DNA of 27,578 bases from Bacillota bacterium (GTDB lineage Bacteria; Bacillota; Bacilli; Alicyclobacillales; SLC66), in contig JAKACU010000014.1 in NCBI GenBank assembly GCA_021821185.1, forward strand, positions 1 through 27,578, given 5' to 3'. Below are positions 1 through 8,596 of the stretch, in pieces. Positions within the stretch are counted from its first letter, which is position 1. Each line of letters opens with the position of its first letter. The notes under the pieces are model-generated. The model worked only from the letters and a program-made list of their open reading frames with translations. It made no database searches and was not told the DNA's origin. The translations under genes were made by a program, and so were the position numbers.

Positions 1-13
1 AACCGTTATCCTG

Positions 14-706
14 TTACTCAGGACTTTGCCGGTAACGCGCTCGTGACCTGTACTGGATAGGCGAACGCCCGACATACCGAACAGGGTAGCTCCATATATG
101 AACAAGACGCGTAAAGGGCGATATTGCAAATAACAGGAAAGCTGCAATAATGTGTAGCTGAAAGATTACTGGTACATGAGCCATGAGTGATGCATCGGGA
201 TGTAGGGTCAACAATTGGCGAAACCATGGCCCAATGGTTGCCCTATATTCATAACGCTCATAAAAGACATCGTAGATAAGCGTCACAGCTACGCCAAGGG
301 TCAATACAAGCAATAACACATCTAATGTCAGAAAGTCAGAAAAATGGGAGTTGGCTCTAACGCGGCTGTTCGTACTTCGTCGCAACAGTAAAATGGCCGC
401 GCCAATCCAAGCCAAGATGCCGACAATGCCCCCGACTAAAATTGCGTTAAAGTGATAGAACTCGGGAGTTATGCCAAGTGCTTGATACATCCACATAGGG
501 ACGATAAGTCCCATCACATGCCCAAAAAACACGAAGATGATCCCCCAATGAAATAAGCGACTTCCCCATTTGAGTGATGATTGTTCGAGCATTTGACTTG
601 ACTTTGATCCCCATGCGATCTGCCTGTACGTAAATCGATAGAGTGAACCGACAATCATGATCATCAGACAAAGGTACGGATAAACTACCCACCAAAACTG
701 CGCCAC
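14..706 (-). CDS. narI: Respiratory nitrate reductase gamma subunit (cytochrome b)
   Basis: NarI is the membrane cytochrome b that takes electrons from quinol and passes them to NarH and NarG. The 230-aa protein has about five hydrophobic segments. Four His residues sit where the two b-heme ligands are expected: H53 (FHWG), H63 (FGHVMG), H185 (FQLHIIA) and H203 (LVHIW). Length matches the family (about 225-230 aa). The start is GTG at 706, supported by an AAGGGGG ribosome binding site that overlaps the narJ stop codon. An ATG two bases upstream is in another frame. It lies 12 bases after narJ, the last gene of narGHJI seen here; the window ends just past its stop, so anything further downstream is not visible. 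Confidence 0.96.
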   Translation of the reverse strand: MAQFWWVVYPYLCLMIMIVGSLYRFTYRQIAWGSKSSQMLEQSSLKWGSRLFHWGIIFVFFGHVMGLIVPMWMYQALGITPEFYHFNAILVGGIVGILAWIGAAILLLRRSTNSRVRANSHFSDFLTLDVLLLVLTLGVAVTLIYDVFYERYEYRATIGPWFRQLLTLHPDASLMAHVPVIFQLHIIAAFLLFAISPFTRLVHIWSYPVRYVGRSPIQYRSRARYRQSPE

Positions 707-718
707 ATCGTCGCCCCC

Positions 719-1333
719 TTACGAAAACTGATGTTGTAACGGATACGGTAACTCGTCAGTGTCAGCAGACTCGCGAAACGGAAAAACAATGGATTCATCT
801 TTCAATTCAACAGTAGGTAACACAGTCAATAGTGCATGAAACACACCGCGAAAAACATTTCGCGAAGGCAAGTGCGCAAGAATGCGATGTGTCACTTTGG
901 CTAGTCGTAGTTGCAAAAGAGTTGTTTGTGGATCATTTCCATACAAAGATAGAAACTCAAGAATTAGCGGCAAGTAATCTGACAACTCAGTTGTCGCTTC
1001 TTGCCAACCTGCCACGGCGTACATGTTGTGGAGCATCACCAAAGCTTCACCGCGCGCTCGTCCATCTCCATATTCGTGAGCCGTCAAGTAAAGACAAGAA
1101 CCTTCCGAAAAATCAAATGCCTCAACATAGTTTTCGCACAACGTGATAAAAGGTATTTGTTGCCAGTCATCTAAGGTGTTCAGGATCCACTCTCTGCCCT
1201 TGGTCTCTTGCTGACCTGCCGTTTTTTTGCGAAGATAGGCTAATCGATCCAAGTACACAGACTCATCGATCTCTGGGTACCGCAACAACACCGAGGCAAC
1301 GTGAAATAACCATGTAACTTCATCGTTATCCAT
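719..1333 (-). CDS. narJ: Nitrate reductase assembly chaperone (delta subunit)
   Basis: NarJ is a cytoplasmic chaperone of the TorD/DmsD-like family. It holds apo-NarGH during molybdenum cofactor insertion and is not part of the final enzyme. The 204-aa protein is mostly helical and acidic. It carries the family block from about residue 68 (YVEAFDF, then SCLYLTAHEYGDGRARGEAL at 78-97) and the segment ELSDYLPLILEFLSLYG. An AAGGAG ribosome binding site precedes the ATG. It starts 10 bases after the narH stop, in the standard G-H-J-I order, which supports the call as much as the sequence does. Confidence 0.94.
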   Translation of the reverse strand: MDNDEVTWLFHVASVLLRYPEIDESVYLDRLAYLRKKTAGQQETKGREWILNTLDDWQQIPFITLCENYVEAFDFSEGSCLYLTAHEYGDGRARGEALVMLHNMYAVAGWQEATTELSDYLPLILEFLSLYGNDPQTTLLQLRLAKVTHRILAHLPSRNVFRGVFHALLTVLPTVELKDESIVFPFRESADTDELPYPLQHQFS

Positions 1334-1343
1334 GTTCTACTCC

Positions 1344-2837
1344 TTAGCCATAATACGTGGGCGAAGTGGATTCTGGCATGATACCTTCTTGTGGCGCAAT
1401 CTCCTCGATGCTACAAGCACCTTGGCGATAGACAAGTCCATCGTCTGTCGTTCGTTGTGCAGTTGGTATCACAAATCTTTCGTTATATTTAGCGACGGCA
1501 AATAACCGCGCCATTTCTTCAATTTGATCCGTCGTCAAACCGATCTCTTGTAGCAACTTTTCGCTTTTGAAATCACCAACATATTTGGCGCGCATATGTA
1601 CCCGCACAGCGACCAACTTTTGCAAGACGTTACGAATGACATCAACATCCCCTGCTGTAAGAATGGAAGCAAGATACTCCATAGGAATGCGCATCTCATC
1701 GACTGCTGTCAAGCATCCATCGAGCGACAAGTTATCCTCCTGATCAAGATGATTCATCATCGGGCTAAGTGGCGGCACGTACCAAACCATGGGCAATGTT
1801 CGAAACTCTGGATGAATGGGCAACGCCACTTTCCACTCAACAGCCATCTTATATACTGGCGAACGCCGAGCATATTCAAGCCAGGCATCGGAAATTCCCG
1901 CTTTTTGCGCCTCTTCAATAACCAAAGGATCCGATGGATCAAGAAACAAAGATAATTGCGCCTCGTAGAGTTCCTTAGGGTCTGTCACAGAGGCAACTTC
2001 CTTAACACGATCAGCATCATACAAGATAGGACCAAGATAGCGAAGTCGTCCCACACAGGTTTCTGAGCATATCGTAGCTAAACCAGCTTCGATCCGCGGG
2101 TAGCAAAAATGGCACTTTTCGGCTTTGTGAGTCATCCAATTGAAATACACCTTTTTATAGGGGCACCCTGAAACACAAAACCGCCAACCGCGGCATGCTT
2201 CTTGATCGACAAGCACAATGCCGTCTTCATCACGTTTGTACATAGCGCCTGATGGGCAAGATGCCACACAAGATGGGTTAAGACAATGCTCACAGATCCG
2301 CGGCAGATACATCATAAAAGCCTGCTCGTACTCAAAAGCAACATGCTCTTGCATCTGCATAAAGTTTGGATCACGCGGTGCGATTTCCTTACCACCGGCA
2401 AGGTCATCGTCCCAGTTTGGGCCCCATGTTGGACTGTCGATATAAGATCCATCGATGGCGGATCGTGGCCGCGCCACGGGTTGGTTCGCTCGTTTAGGGC
2501 TGTCGATGAGTGTGTGGTAGTCATAGGTCCATGGCGCATAATAATCATCAATTTTCGGAAGATCCGGATTAAAAAAGATATGACCCAGTTTTGCCAAGGC
2601 ACCCCCCGCTTTCAAACGCAATGTTCCGTCCTTAACGGTCCATCCACCACGGTAGCGATTTTGGTCCTCCCATTGCTGGGGGTACCCTGTCCCCGGCCTC
2701 GTTTCTACATTGTTGAACCAGACATATTCCATGCCTTTGCGATTCGTCCACGTGTTTTTGCACGTAACACTGCAAGTGTGGCAACCAATACACTTATCAA
2801 GGTTCATCACCATGGCAACTTGCGCCTTAACCCTCAA
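1344..2837 (-). CDS. narH: Respiratory nitrate reductase beta subunit (iron-sulfur)
   Basis: NarH is the electron-transfer subunit carrying three [4Fe-4S] and one [3Fe-4S] cluster between NarI and NarG. The 497-aa protein has four cysteine groups: C16/C19/C22/C26, C182/C185/C190/C194, C215/W218/C221/C225 and C242/C245/C257/C261. The Trp in place of a Cys in the third group (CRGWRFCVSGC) is the known NarH signature of the [3Fe-4S] site. The start is TTG at 2837, chosen because the N-terminus (MRVKAQVAMVMNLDKC) matches the family and a GAGGTG ribosome binding site precedes it. The gene overlaps the end of narG by 11 bases, which suggests translational coupling. Confidence 0.97.
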   Translation of the reverse strand: MRVKAQVAMVMNLDKCIGCHTCSVTCKNTWTNRKGMEYVWFNNVETRPGTGYPQQWEDQNRYRGGWTVKDGTLRLKAGGALAKLGHIFFNPDLPKIDDYYAPWTYDYHTLIDSPKRANQPVARPRSAIDGSYIDSPTWGPNWDDDLAGGKEIAPRDPNFMQMQEHVAFEYEQAFMMYLPRICEHCLNPSCVASCPSGAMYKRDEDGIVLVDQEACRGWRFCVSGCPYKKVYFNWMTHKAEKCHFCYPRIEAGLATICSETCVGRLRYLGPILYDADRVKEVASVTDPKELYEAQLSLFLDPSDPLVIEEAQKAGISDAWLEYARRSPVYKMAVEWKVALPIHPEFRTLPMVWYVPPLSPMMNHLDQEDNLSLDGCLTAVDEMRIPMEYLASILTAGDVDVIRNVLQKLVAVRVHMRAKYVGDFKSEKLLQEIGLTTDQIEEMARLFAVAKYNERFVIPTAQRTTDDGLVYRQGACSIEEIAPQEGIMPESTSPTYYG

Positions 2838-5800
2838 GCCAGTTCACCTCTTTTAACGGTCGAATAAACGTCATAACATCCCGTTGATGACCTGTCGGCC
2901 CATAATAGTTAAAGCCAAAGCTCAATTGGCCATACCCGCCGATCATATGCGTAGGCTTAGGAATCACACGTGTCACACTGTTATGAGTACCGCCTCGATT
3001 GCCAGTCACCTTAGTCGCCGGCACGCCTAGTGTGCGGTCTTGTGCATGGTACATCATCGCGACACCTTCGGGAATGCGGTACGTAACCACGGCTCTCGCT
3101 GCAATGGCACCGTTGCGATTGAAAACTTCGACCCAGTCATTGTCATGAATACCAATGGCTTGTGCATCTTTGTCATTCATCCAGATCACTTGTCCGCCGC
3201 GAAATAACACCGTCATTTTTGGCGTATCCGTATACGTTGTATGAAAACCCCACTTCTGGTGCGGCGTTAAATAACGAACAGTAATTGTCTTGCCTCCTTC
3301 TTTTGAGATGCTACTTCCTTCTTCAGTCGAAAATGGCGACTCATCAAGTGGCGGTCGGTAAATTGGCAAGCCTTCAGCAAAATCAAGCATCATTTCATGA
3401 TCTAGGTAAAAATGTTGACGACCAGTCAATGTCCGCCAAGGCACTTTGTATTCAACATTGACGACAAATGGTGAATACCTGCGCCCGTCTTGCTCAAGCC
3501 CGCTCCATACGGCAGTCGGCAAAGAGGTGCGCGGCTGTACGGTCAAATCATGTAACGAATAAGAAATCTCCTCAGCACCCTCGACGATCGAACCCAACTC
3601 AAGGCCCGTCATATCGCCTAACGTTTTCCATCCCTCAAGCGATCGATGACCATTGGTAGCACCAGAGTACGTCAAAATAACATCCACGACTTGCTGATCA
3701 CGTTCAAGCGATGGTCGTCCAGCAAAAATACCATCCTCTTTTGATGCCCCCACTTTGGCAAGCGCCTCGCCATAAGCTTTCTCACCTGGAAATGCGATTC
3801 CTTTACTTGGTACATCTTTTTGTGCCAAAGGTCCTAGCGTCGTCATTTGCCGATAGACATTTTTAAAGTCACGATGCACGATGATAAAATCAGGCATCGT
3901 TTCACCTGGCACCGCTTTTCCCTCACCATTTTTCCAATCCTGCACATGGCCTAGTGGTTGCGTAATTTCTTTAGGTGAATCGTGGCCAAAAGCGCGCAAA
4001 ACAAGATCGTCTGCTTCAGGCAGATGTTTTTGCGCAAGCTCTGAGAATGTCTTTGCGATAGCGCGAAATGCGTCCCAATCACTGCGGGTTTCCCAGGGAC
4101 TTGATATGGCTGGTGTAAATGGATGCACAAAGGGATGCATATCCGTACTGCTTAGATCGTATTTCTCATACCAGGTAGAGGCAGGGAGCACGATGTCTGC
4201 GTACAACGCACTGCTGCTTGTCATGCGAAAGTCCATATTGACGATAAGATCAACTTTTCCCTCAGGGATCTTTTCGGGAACTTGCACCGTTTCTGGGCGC
4301 CATGACGTGTTCTCTTCCCCTAACACATGTCCATCGGCGCCAAACAAGTACCGTAAGAAGTATTCATGGCCCTTGCCACTAGCCCCAAGCAAATTGGAGC
4401 GCCAATTGAAAAAGACGCGCGGGAAGTTTTGCGGATGATCAGGTTCCTCTACGGCAAAATGCAATTCGCCAGACTGTAGCTTTTGCGCTACTTCTTCACT
4501 GATCGCCGCTTGCGACGTCACACCACGCGCCTTAGCGTTTTTCACTATATCGAGTGTGTTTTCGCGAAATTGTGGATAAAAAGGTTGCCAGCCTAACCTA
4601 ACGGACATGGCGATCATATCGGCTGGATGCATTTTGTGAAAGCGTCCACCAAACGGAGATCCCATTTGTTCCTGTGACACATCCTCATAGCGATGTTGAT
4701 CAGACATGAGGTAATAAAAATTCGTGGCGTTTTGCAATCTTGGTGGACGCATCCAATCCCCTGCAAATGCGACCATCGACCATCCTTCAAGGGGCCTCAC
4801 TTTTTCTTGCCCCACGTAATGCGCCCATCCCCCACCATTGACACCTTGACAACCTGTCAGCATGACTAAATTTAGGATGGCACGATAGATCATATCGCTG
4901 TGATACCAGTGATTCGTTCCTGCACCCATGGCGATCATCGAACGACCTTTTGTCGCCTCAGCATTTTGCGCGAACTCACGAGCGACACGGATAGCAAGCG
5001 TTCGAGAAACACCTGTGATCGCTTCTTGCCAGGCGGGTGTATACGGTTTATCGTCGTCGTAATCTACAGGATAGTCTCCTCGCAAACCGCGATTGACCCC
5101 AACATTGGCCATAAGCAGGTCAAGGACCGTCGTGTAGACGATCGTTTGCCCCTCTTGTGTAACAAATTTCTTTGCCGGTACACCTCGACGAAACACTTTT
5201 GGTACACCATCTGAAAAATGCGCAAAGTCAACCATGACCACATCGTCATGATTATTTATAAATGTTAACGTTGGTTCGATAGGCGTTCCATCTGCCTCTT
5301 GCTGTTTTAAATTCCATTTCTTTGAGTCATCCCAGCGATAACCGATCGTGCCTTGTGGAACGGCTATCCGGTTTGCTTTTGCATCAAATACAAGCATCTT
5401 CCATTCAGCCAATGACTCATCTTTTTGAGTATCCTTAGCATTTAGGAAGCGATCAGCAAGAAAACCATCATCATGAGGTTTTAAGGTCACTAAAAAGGGA
5501 AGATCAGTGTACTGCTTAACATAATTGTTAAAGTAATCAGTTTGTCTATCGACATAGAACTCCTGTAAAATCACATGCGTCATCGCCATCGCGAGTGCAC
5601 CGTCCGTACCTGCTTTACAAGGTAACCACACATCGGCAAATTTGACGTATTCTGCATAATCTGGACTAATACCCACGATTTTCGTCCCGTTATAGCGGGC
5701 TTCAACCATAAAGTGAGCATCCGGAGTGCGCGTCATCGGCAAATTGGTTCCCCAGATAATAAAATATTTGCTGTTATACCAATCCGCACTTTCTGGAACA

Positions 5801-6519
5801 TCCGTTTGTTCACCCCATATCTGCGGTGAAGCAGGAGGCAAATCAGCATACCAATCATAAAAACTCAGCATGGTGCCCCCAAGCAGGGTCAAAAATCGGG
5901 ACCCTGACGCATAGCTTACCATCGACATGGCGGGAATTGGGCTAAATCCCACTACCCTATCAGGCCCGTACATCTGTATCGTATGAATCATCGCTGCGGA
6001 GATGATCTCTGTAACCTCTTGCCAACTTGTACGAATCAGGCCGCCTTTACCTCGCGCCCTTTGATAGCCTGTTACTTGGTCACGGCTCGAAACGATTTTC
6101 TTCCAAGCCTCTACAGGATCCACACCAGCCTCACGTTGTCTGCGCCACAGTTTTAACAAATCACCGCGAACATAGGGATATCTGATCCGTACAGGGCTGT
6201 ACGTATACCAAGAAAAAGTTGCACCACGCGGGCATCCCCGCGGTTCGTACTCAGGAAAACTTGGTCCTAGCGATGGATAGTCAGTCTGCTGAGTCTCCCA
6301 AGTGATAATTCCGTCTTTTACGTAAATTTTCCAACTACAAGAACCTGTACAATTCACGCCATGCGTGGATCGCACGATCTTATCATGTCCCCACCGACGT
6401 CTGTATAGATCCTCCCAGTTGCGTGGCAATAAACTTTCTTGCGTCCAGTCTTGATTGATTTTTTTGCCAGGCTTCAAGTAGGTCAGTTTTTGAAAAATGG
6501 AAACGTGATCTTGCGGCAT
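2827..6519 (-). CDS. narG: Respiratory nitrate reductase alpha subunit (molybdenum)
   Basis: NarG is the catalytic subunit that reduces nitrate to nitrite at a Mo-bisMGD centre on the cytoplasmic side of the membrane. The 1230-aa length is normal. The N-terminal FS0 cluster ligands are visible as H53, C57, C61 and C96 (THGVNCTGSC, then CPRG). D222 in SFYDWYAD corresponds to the Asp that ligates molybdenum in E. coli NarG. No twin-arginine signal is present, which fits the cytoplasm-facing form. The start is ATG at 6519 with a GGGGTGA ribosome binding site that lies inside the preceding small reading frame. No narK transporter or moa/mob cofactor gene is in the window. Confidence 0.98.
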   Translation of the reverse strand: MPQDHVSIFQKLTYLKPGKKINQDWTQESLLPRNWEDLYRRRWGHDKIVRSTHGVNCTGSCSWKIYVKDGIITWETQQTDYPSLGPSFPEYEPRGCPRGATFSWYTYSPVRIRYPYVRGDLLKLWRRQREAGVDPVEAWKKIVSSRDQVTGYQRARGKGGLIRTSWQEVTEIISAAMIHTIQMYGPDRVVGFSPIPAMSMVSYASGSRFLTLLGGTMLSFYDWYADLPPASPQIWGEQTDVPESADWYNSKYFIIWGTNLPMTRTPDAHFMVEARYNGTKIVGISPDYAEYVKFADVWLPCKAGTDGALAMAMTHVILQEFYVDRQTDYFNNYVKQYTDLPFLVTLKPHDDGFLADRFLNAKDTQKDESLAEWKMLVFDAKANRIAVPQGTIGYRWDDSKKWNLKQQEADGTPIEPTLTFINNHDDVVMVDFAHFSDGVPKVFRRGVPAKKFVTQEGQTIVYTTVLDLLMANVGVNRGLRGDYPVDYDDDKPYTPAWQEAITGVSRTLAIRVAREFAQNAEATKGRSMIAMGAGTNHWYHSDMIYRAILNLVMLTGCQGVNGGGWAHYVGQEKVRPLEGWSMVAFAGDWMRPPRLQNATNFYYLMSDQHRYEDVSQEQMGSPFGGRFHKMHPADMIAMSVRLGWQPFYPQFRENTLDIVKNAKARGVTSQAAISEEVAQKLQSGELHFAVEEPDHPQNFPRVFFNWRSNLLGASGKGHEYFLRYLFGADGHVLGEENTSWRPETVQVPEKIPEGKVDLIVNMDFRMTSSSALYADIVLPASTWYEKYDLSSTDMHPFVHPFTPAISSPWETRSDWDAFRAIAKTFSELAQKHLPEADDLVLRAFGHDSPKEITQPLGHVQDWKNGEGKAVPGETMPDFIIVHRDFKNVYRQMTTLGPLAQKDVPSKGIAFPGEKAYGEALAKVGASKEDGIFAGRPSLERDQQVVDVILTYSGATNGHRSLEGWKTLGDMTGLELGSIVEGAEEISYSLHDLTVQPRTSLPTAVWSGLEQDGRRYSPFVVNVEYKVPWRTLTGRQHFYLDHEMMLDFAEGLPIYRPPLDESPFSTEEGSSISKEGGKTITVRYLTPHQKWGFHTTYTDTPKMTVLFRGGQVIWMNDKDAQAIGIHDNDWVEVFNRNGAIAARAVVTYRIPEGVAMMYHAQDRTLGVPATKVTGNRGGTHNSVTRVIPKPTHMIGGYGQLSFGFNYYGPTGHQRDVMTFIRPLKEVNWLEG

Positions 6520-6626
6520 ATCAATTCACCCCATTTTGCAGCATTTGCAGCCACAAGAATAAAGCGTTCTAAAACGTCACGATCAGTTGTTGTTTCGATC
6601 ATATCTACGTTGTAGTGATTGTTCAT
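6483..6626 (-). CDS. Possible 47-aa small protein overlapping the narG start
   Basis: This short frame runs from ATG at 6626 to TGA at 6483 and encodes 47 residues, beginning MNNHYNVDMIETTTDRDVLE. A good ribosome binding site (GAAGGA, about 9 bases before the ATG) sits just after the stop of the 108-aa gene, 14 bases away. Its last 37 bases overlap narG in another frame, and its body contains the narG ribosome binding site. It could be a real small protein, or a frame whose translation opens or couples the narG start. I recognise no family. The C-terminal part, which overlaps narG, is basic and less convincing. Confidence 0.4.
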   Translation of the reverse strand: MNNHYNVDMIETTTDRDVLERFILVAANAAKWGELICRKITFPFFKN

Positions 6627-6640
6627 GCTATTTTTTTCCT

Positions 6641-6967
6641 TCATGGTTGCATGGTTTTCATCATCGTCTTATAGCCATTCACGGTCGCCTCGCGACAGGC
6701 AAGGGCCAACTGTTCCAACTGCCCTAAAACAGACGTATCAAGCGCAACAAGTTTCGATGTCGCTATCGAGGATTCCAGACATTGTTCATAGTTAGGTCCG
6801 CAGAGAATCCGTAAAAGCGTGACATCGTTTCTCATCCCAACGATTTCGGCAATGACATCGTGAGGATGTAAATGAACTTTTTCTAATGCCCCTAAAAAAG
6901 CTTCATAGACATTCGGCAATGATACTTGGATAGGAATGCCTGCAAGGCCTTCTACTTCTAGCGCCAT
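6641..6967 (-). CDS. Unrecognised 108-aa protein, first gene of the nar operon
   Basis: The 108-aa product has no signal peptide, membrane segment or cysteine cluster (only three isolated Cys) and looks like a small soluble alpha/beta protein. I do not recognise a family. The ATG at 6967 has a GAGGG ribosome binding site six bases upstream. It ends 14 bases before the 47-aa frame and about 120 bases before narG on the same strand, with no terminator between, so it is probably co-transcribed with narGHJI. A role in nitrate reductase expression or assembly would be guilt by association only. Confidence 0.75.
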   Translation of the reverse strand: MALEVEGLAGIPIQVSLPNVYEAFLGALEKVHLHPHDVIAEIVGMRNDVTLLRILCGPNYEQCLESSIATSKLVALDTSVLGQLEQLALACREATVNGYKTMMKTMQP

Positions 6968-7016
6968 ACGAACCCTCTTTCTATGAGGCTGTCGTCGAAA
7001 AGATTGTGTGATGCTC

Positions 7017-7073
7017 GATAGCTGCTATCAAAGCTATCTCCTCATATAATCTGTGGGTGACCTCCAACCACAA
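7017..7073 (-). promoter_or_regulatory. Candidate promoter and operator of the nar operon
   Basis: On the minus strand a -35-like TTGTGG (7068-7073) and a -10-like TTATAT (7044-7049) are separated by 18 bases. Just past the expected start of transcription lies a perfect palindrome GATAGCTGCTATC (7017-7029), whose right-hand motif recurs as AGCTATC at 7032-7038. The palindrome could be an operator or part of the leader. I saw no FNR box with correct six-base spacing here; the closest, TGTGG-N7-TCACC, has seven bases between half sites. Promoter match is moderate, function inferred. Confidence 0.4.
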
Positions 7074-7164
7074 GAGGATTTTTCTTTCCTCTGATCATCA
7101 GCGAAAGATAGTATGGGCATCCTAGGTACTGGATATGCAGGTGAAAGGTGACTACAAAAAATGA

Positions 7165-8142
7165 CTACCGTGAGGATAAAGAAACGATGGATTGAATTTC
7201 GGAAGGTATAGACAACAAAGATGCTTGAAGTTGCACAGCGCCCATATCAAATGCCGCTCGCGGCATCCCATAGACAACACTCGAGGACTCATCTTGCCCG
7301 ATGGTATAAGCACCCTTTTGCCGCATAGAAAGTAAGCCGCGTGCTCCATCCGCGCCCATGCCGGTTAAAATCACGCCAATGGCCAGAGGACCCACGGATT
7401 TTGCCACCGCATGAAAGAGAACATCGACAGAAGGGCGATGCCCATTGACCCGGTCATCTTTCGTACACTCAATGTGCAATTGATCTCCTAAAGGCATAAC
7501 AACCATGTGCTGGTCACCAGGAGCTACGTAAGCATGACCGTCTTCGATTATGTCGCCTGTCTGTGCTTCTTTAGTCACAATATCTGTCTGCGCGTTAAGG
7601 CGTTCTGCAAAACGCCTGGAAAAACCCGGGGGAATGTGCTGAACGATAACAATACCAGGCAAAGTGTTCGGCAAACGCCGCAGCACCTGATAGATAGCTT
7701 CAGTGCCTCCAGTGGAAGCACCGATTGCAATAAGGCGCATTTGTCGGACAGTAGTCCCTTGTTGCAACCAATCTTTCAGGTGGTGCACAAAATCCCGCAC
7801 ACTCTGTGGTGAATACATATCAGGTTGGACAAGAACCTGAAAAGCACCGAGAGAAGCGACTCTGTTACCCTCTTGCACAGATGGTACGACAACGATAAAA
7901 GGGACTGACAAAACGTCAAGGGTATGTTGTATGGAAAGTAGATTAATCCAAATACCCTGCCGTAACCAAACGATCACTTTATCCACAGTTTTCTTTTGCA
8001 AAGTGCTTTTCGCATGCAACCAGCTATCTTCGACAGTTTCTATATGGGCATAGGTCAATTGCCCTAAGCCTCGAACAAGAATTTCGCGATGTATGCGATC
8101 ATCCACAATAATGAGCAAACGGTCACCGCGAATCGTTTCCAT
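7165..8142 (-). CDS. cheB: Orphan CheB-type protein-glutamate methylesterase with degenerate receiver
   Basis: CheB enzymes hydrolyse glutamyl methyl esters (and deamidate Gln) on chemoreceptors. The C-terminal domain (about 135-325 of 325 aa) carries the catalytic triad: S143 in GASTGG, H169 in VQHIPPGFSRRFAERL and D265 in TGMGADGARG. The N-terminal region keeps a receiver-like fold pattern with the acidic pair D14/D15. It has no Asp at the phosphorylation site (KVIVWLRQG at 55-63), and the usual conserved Lys is Gln (Q106 in VLVQP). No cheA, cheR, cheW or receptor gene is near, so it may act on another partner. A GGGGGA ribosome binding site precedes the ATG. The catalytic family is clear; the biological role and the gene symbol are not. 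Confidence 0.85.
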   Translation of the reverse strand: METIRGDRLLIIVDDRIHREILVRGLGQLTYAHIETVEDSWLHAKSTLQKKTVDKVIVWLRQGIWINLLSIQHTLDVLSVPFIVVVPSVQEGNRVASLGAFQVLVQPDMYSPQSVRDFVHHLKDWLQQGTTVRQMRLIAIGASTGGTEAIYQVLRRLPNTLPGIVIVQHIPPGFSRRFAERLNAQTDIVTKEAQTGDIIEDGHAYVAPGDQHMVVMPLGDQLHIECTKDDRVNGHRPSVDVLFHAVAKSVGPLAIGVILTGMGADGARGLLSMRQKGAYTIGQDESSSVVYGMPRAAFDMGAVQLQASLLSIPSEIQSIVSLSSR

Positions 8143-8222
8143 GTGGATTCCCCCATTACTAAACCGATCATATTACCCGGTATACCTTAACATATGTCTG
8201 TCCCAAGGTGGTATAGCATGCG

Positions 8223-8471
8223 TCAACGACGCTTCTTTACCTTCCCTTTCGTACGCAACTGCCTAGACTTTGATGGTGCGTTTGCCTTCACTCCTTTTGA
8301 CCGCATGGTAGGAGCTGGCGAAATTTCTTGTTTTGATTGTTCTATCAGTGCCTGAGTCTTTTTTTTCTTTTTTATCCATATCAGTTGAGCCAGTTTAGTA
8401 AACGGAGTCAATGTTTTTTTGCCCAAATCTGTAATCGTACAATACCAATACAGCATGCGTAAGGATGGCAT
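8223..8471 (-). CDS. Small very basic protein, possible winged-helix remnant
   Basis: The 82-aa product is rich in Lys and Arg, with a run of five Lys after IWI and a KVKKRR end. I do not recognise it. The open frame extends upstream to a TTG at 8573, but that start lies inside the terminator hairpin of the previous gene and has no ribosome binding site. The ATG at 8471 has AAGGGGA at good spacing and is preferred. The stretch YCTITDLGKKTLTPFTKLAQ resembles the wing and last helix of HxlR/MarR-like regulators (Y-x-LT-x-LG-x-x-L-x-P). So it may be the tail of a decayed regulator, or a nucleic-acid-binding protein. Both are guesses. Confidence 0.45.
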   Translation of the reverse strand: MPSLRMLYWYCTITDLGKKTLTPFTKLAQLIWIKKKKKTQALIEQSKQEISPAPTMRSKGVKANAPSKSRQLRTKGKVKKRR

Positions 8472-8550
8472 GTTACGTAGTCCCCTTTGCACAAGTGTTT
8501 GATGTACAATATGCACAAAATGGATTTGGCTCTCACATGACTGATCTACC

Positions 8551-8588
8551 AAAAAAATCCGATATATTGACAAGCTTAAATCGGATTT
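8551..8588 (-). terminator. Intrinsic terminator of the transglutaminase-domain gene
   Basis: On the minus strand AAATCCGAT pairs perfectly with ATCGGATTT across a 16-base loop, followed by seven T including those of the stem end. It begins nine bases after the stop at 8597. Confidence 0.85.
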
Positions 8589-8596
8589 GAGTTCTT

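Noticed and set aside
2286..2867. 193-aa plus-strand frame opposite narH
   Set aside because: It lies antisense to a fully recognised gene, has no family features and no good ribosome binding site; it is a shadow of narH codon use.
7055..7075. FNR-like site TGTGG-TCACC before the nar operon
   Set aside because: Half sites are seven bases apart instead of six and one half is weak, so it is not a convincing FNR box.
7073..7092. Hairpin AGAGGA/TCCTCT between cheB and the nar operon
   Set aside because: Only six pairs with an eight-base loop and no T run after it on the minus strand; too weak to call as the cheB terminator.
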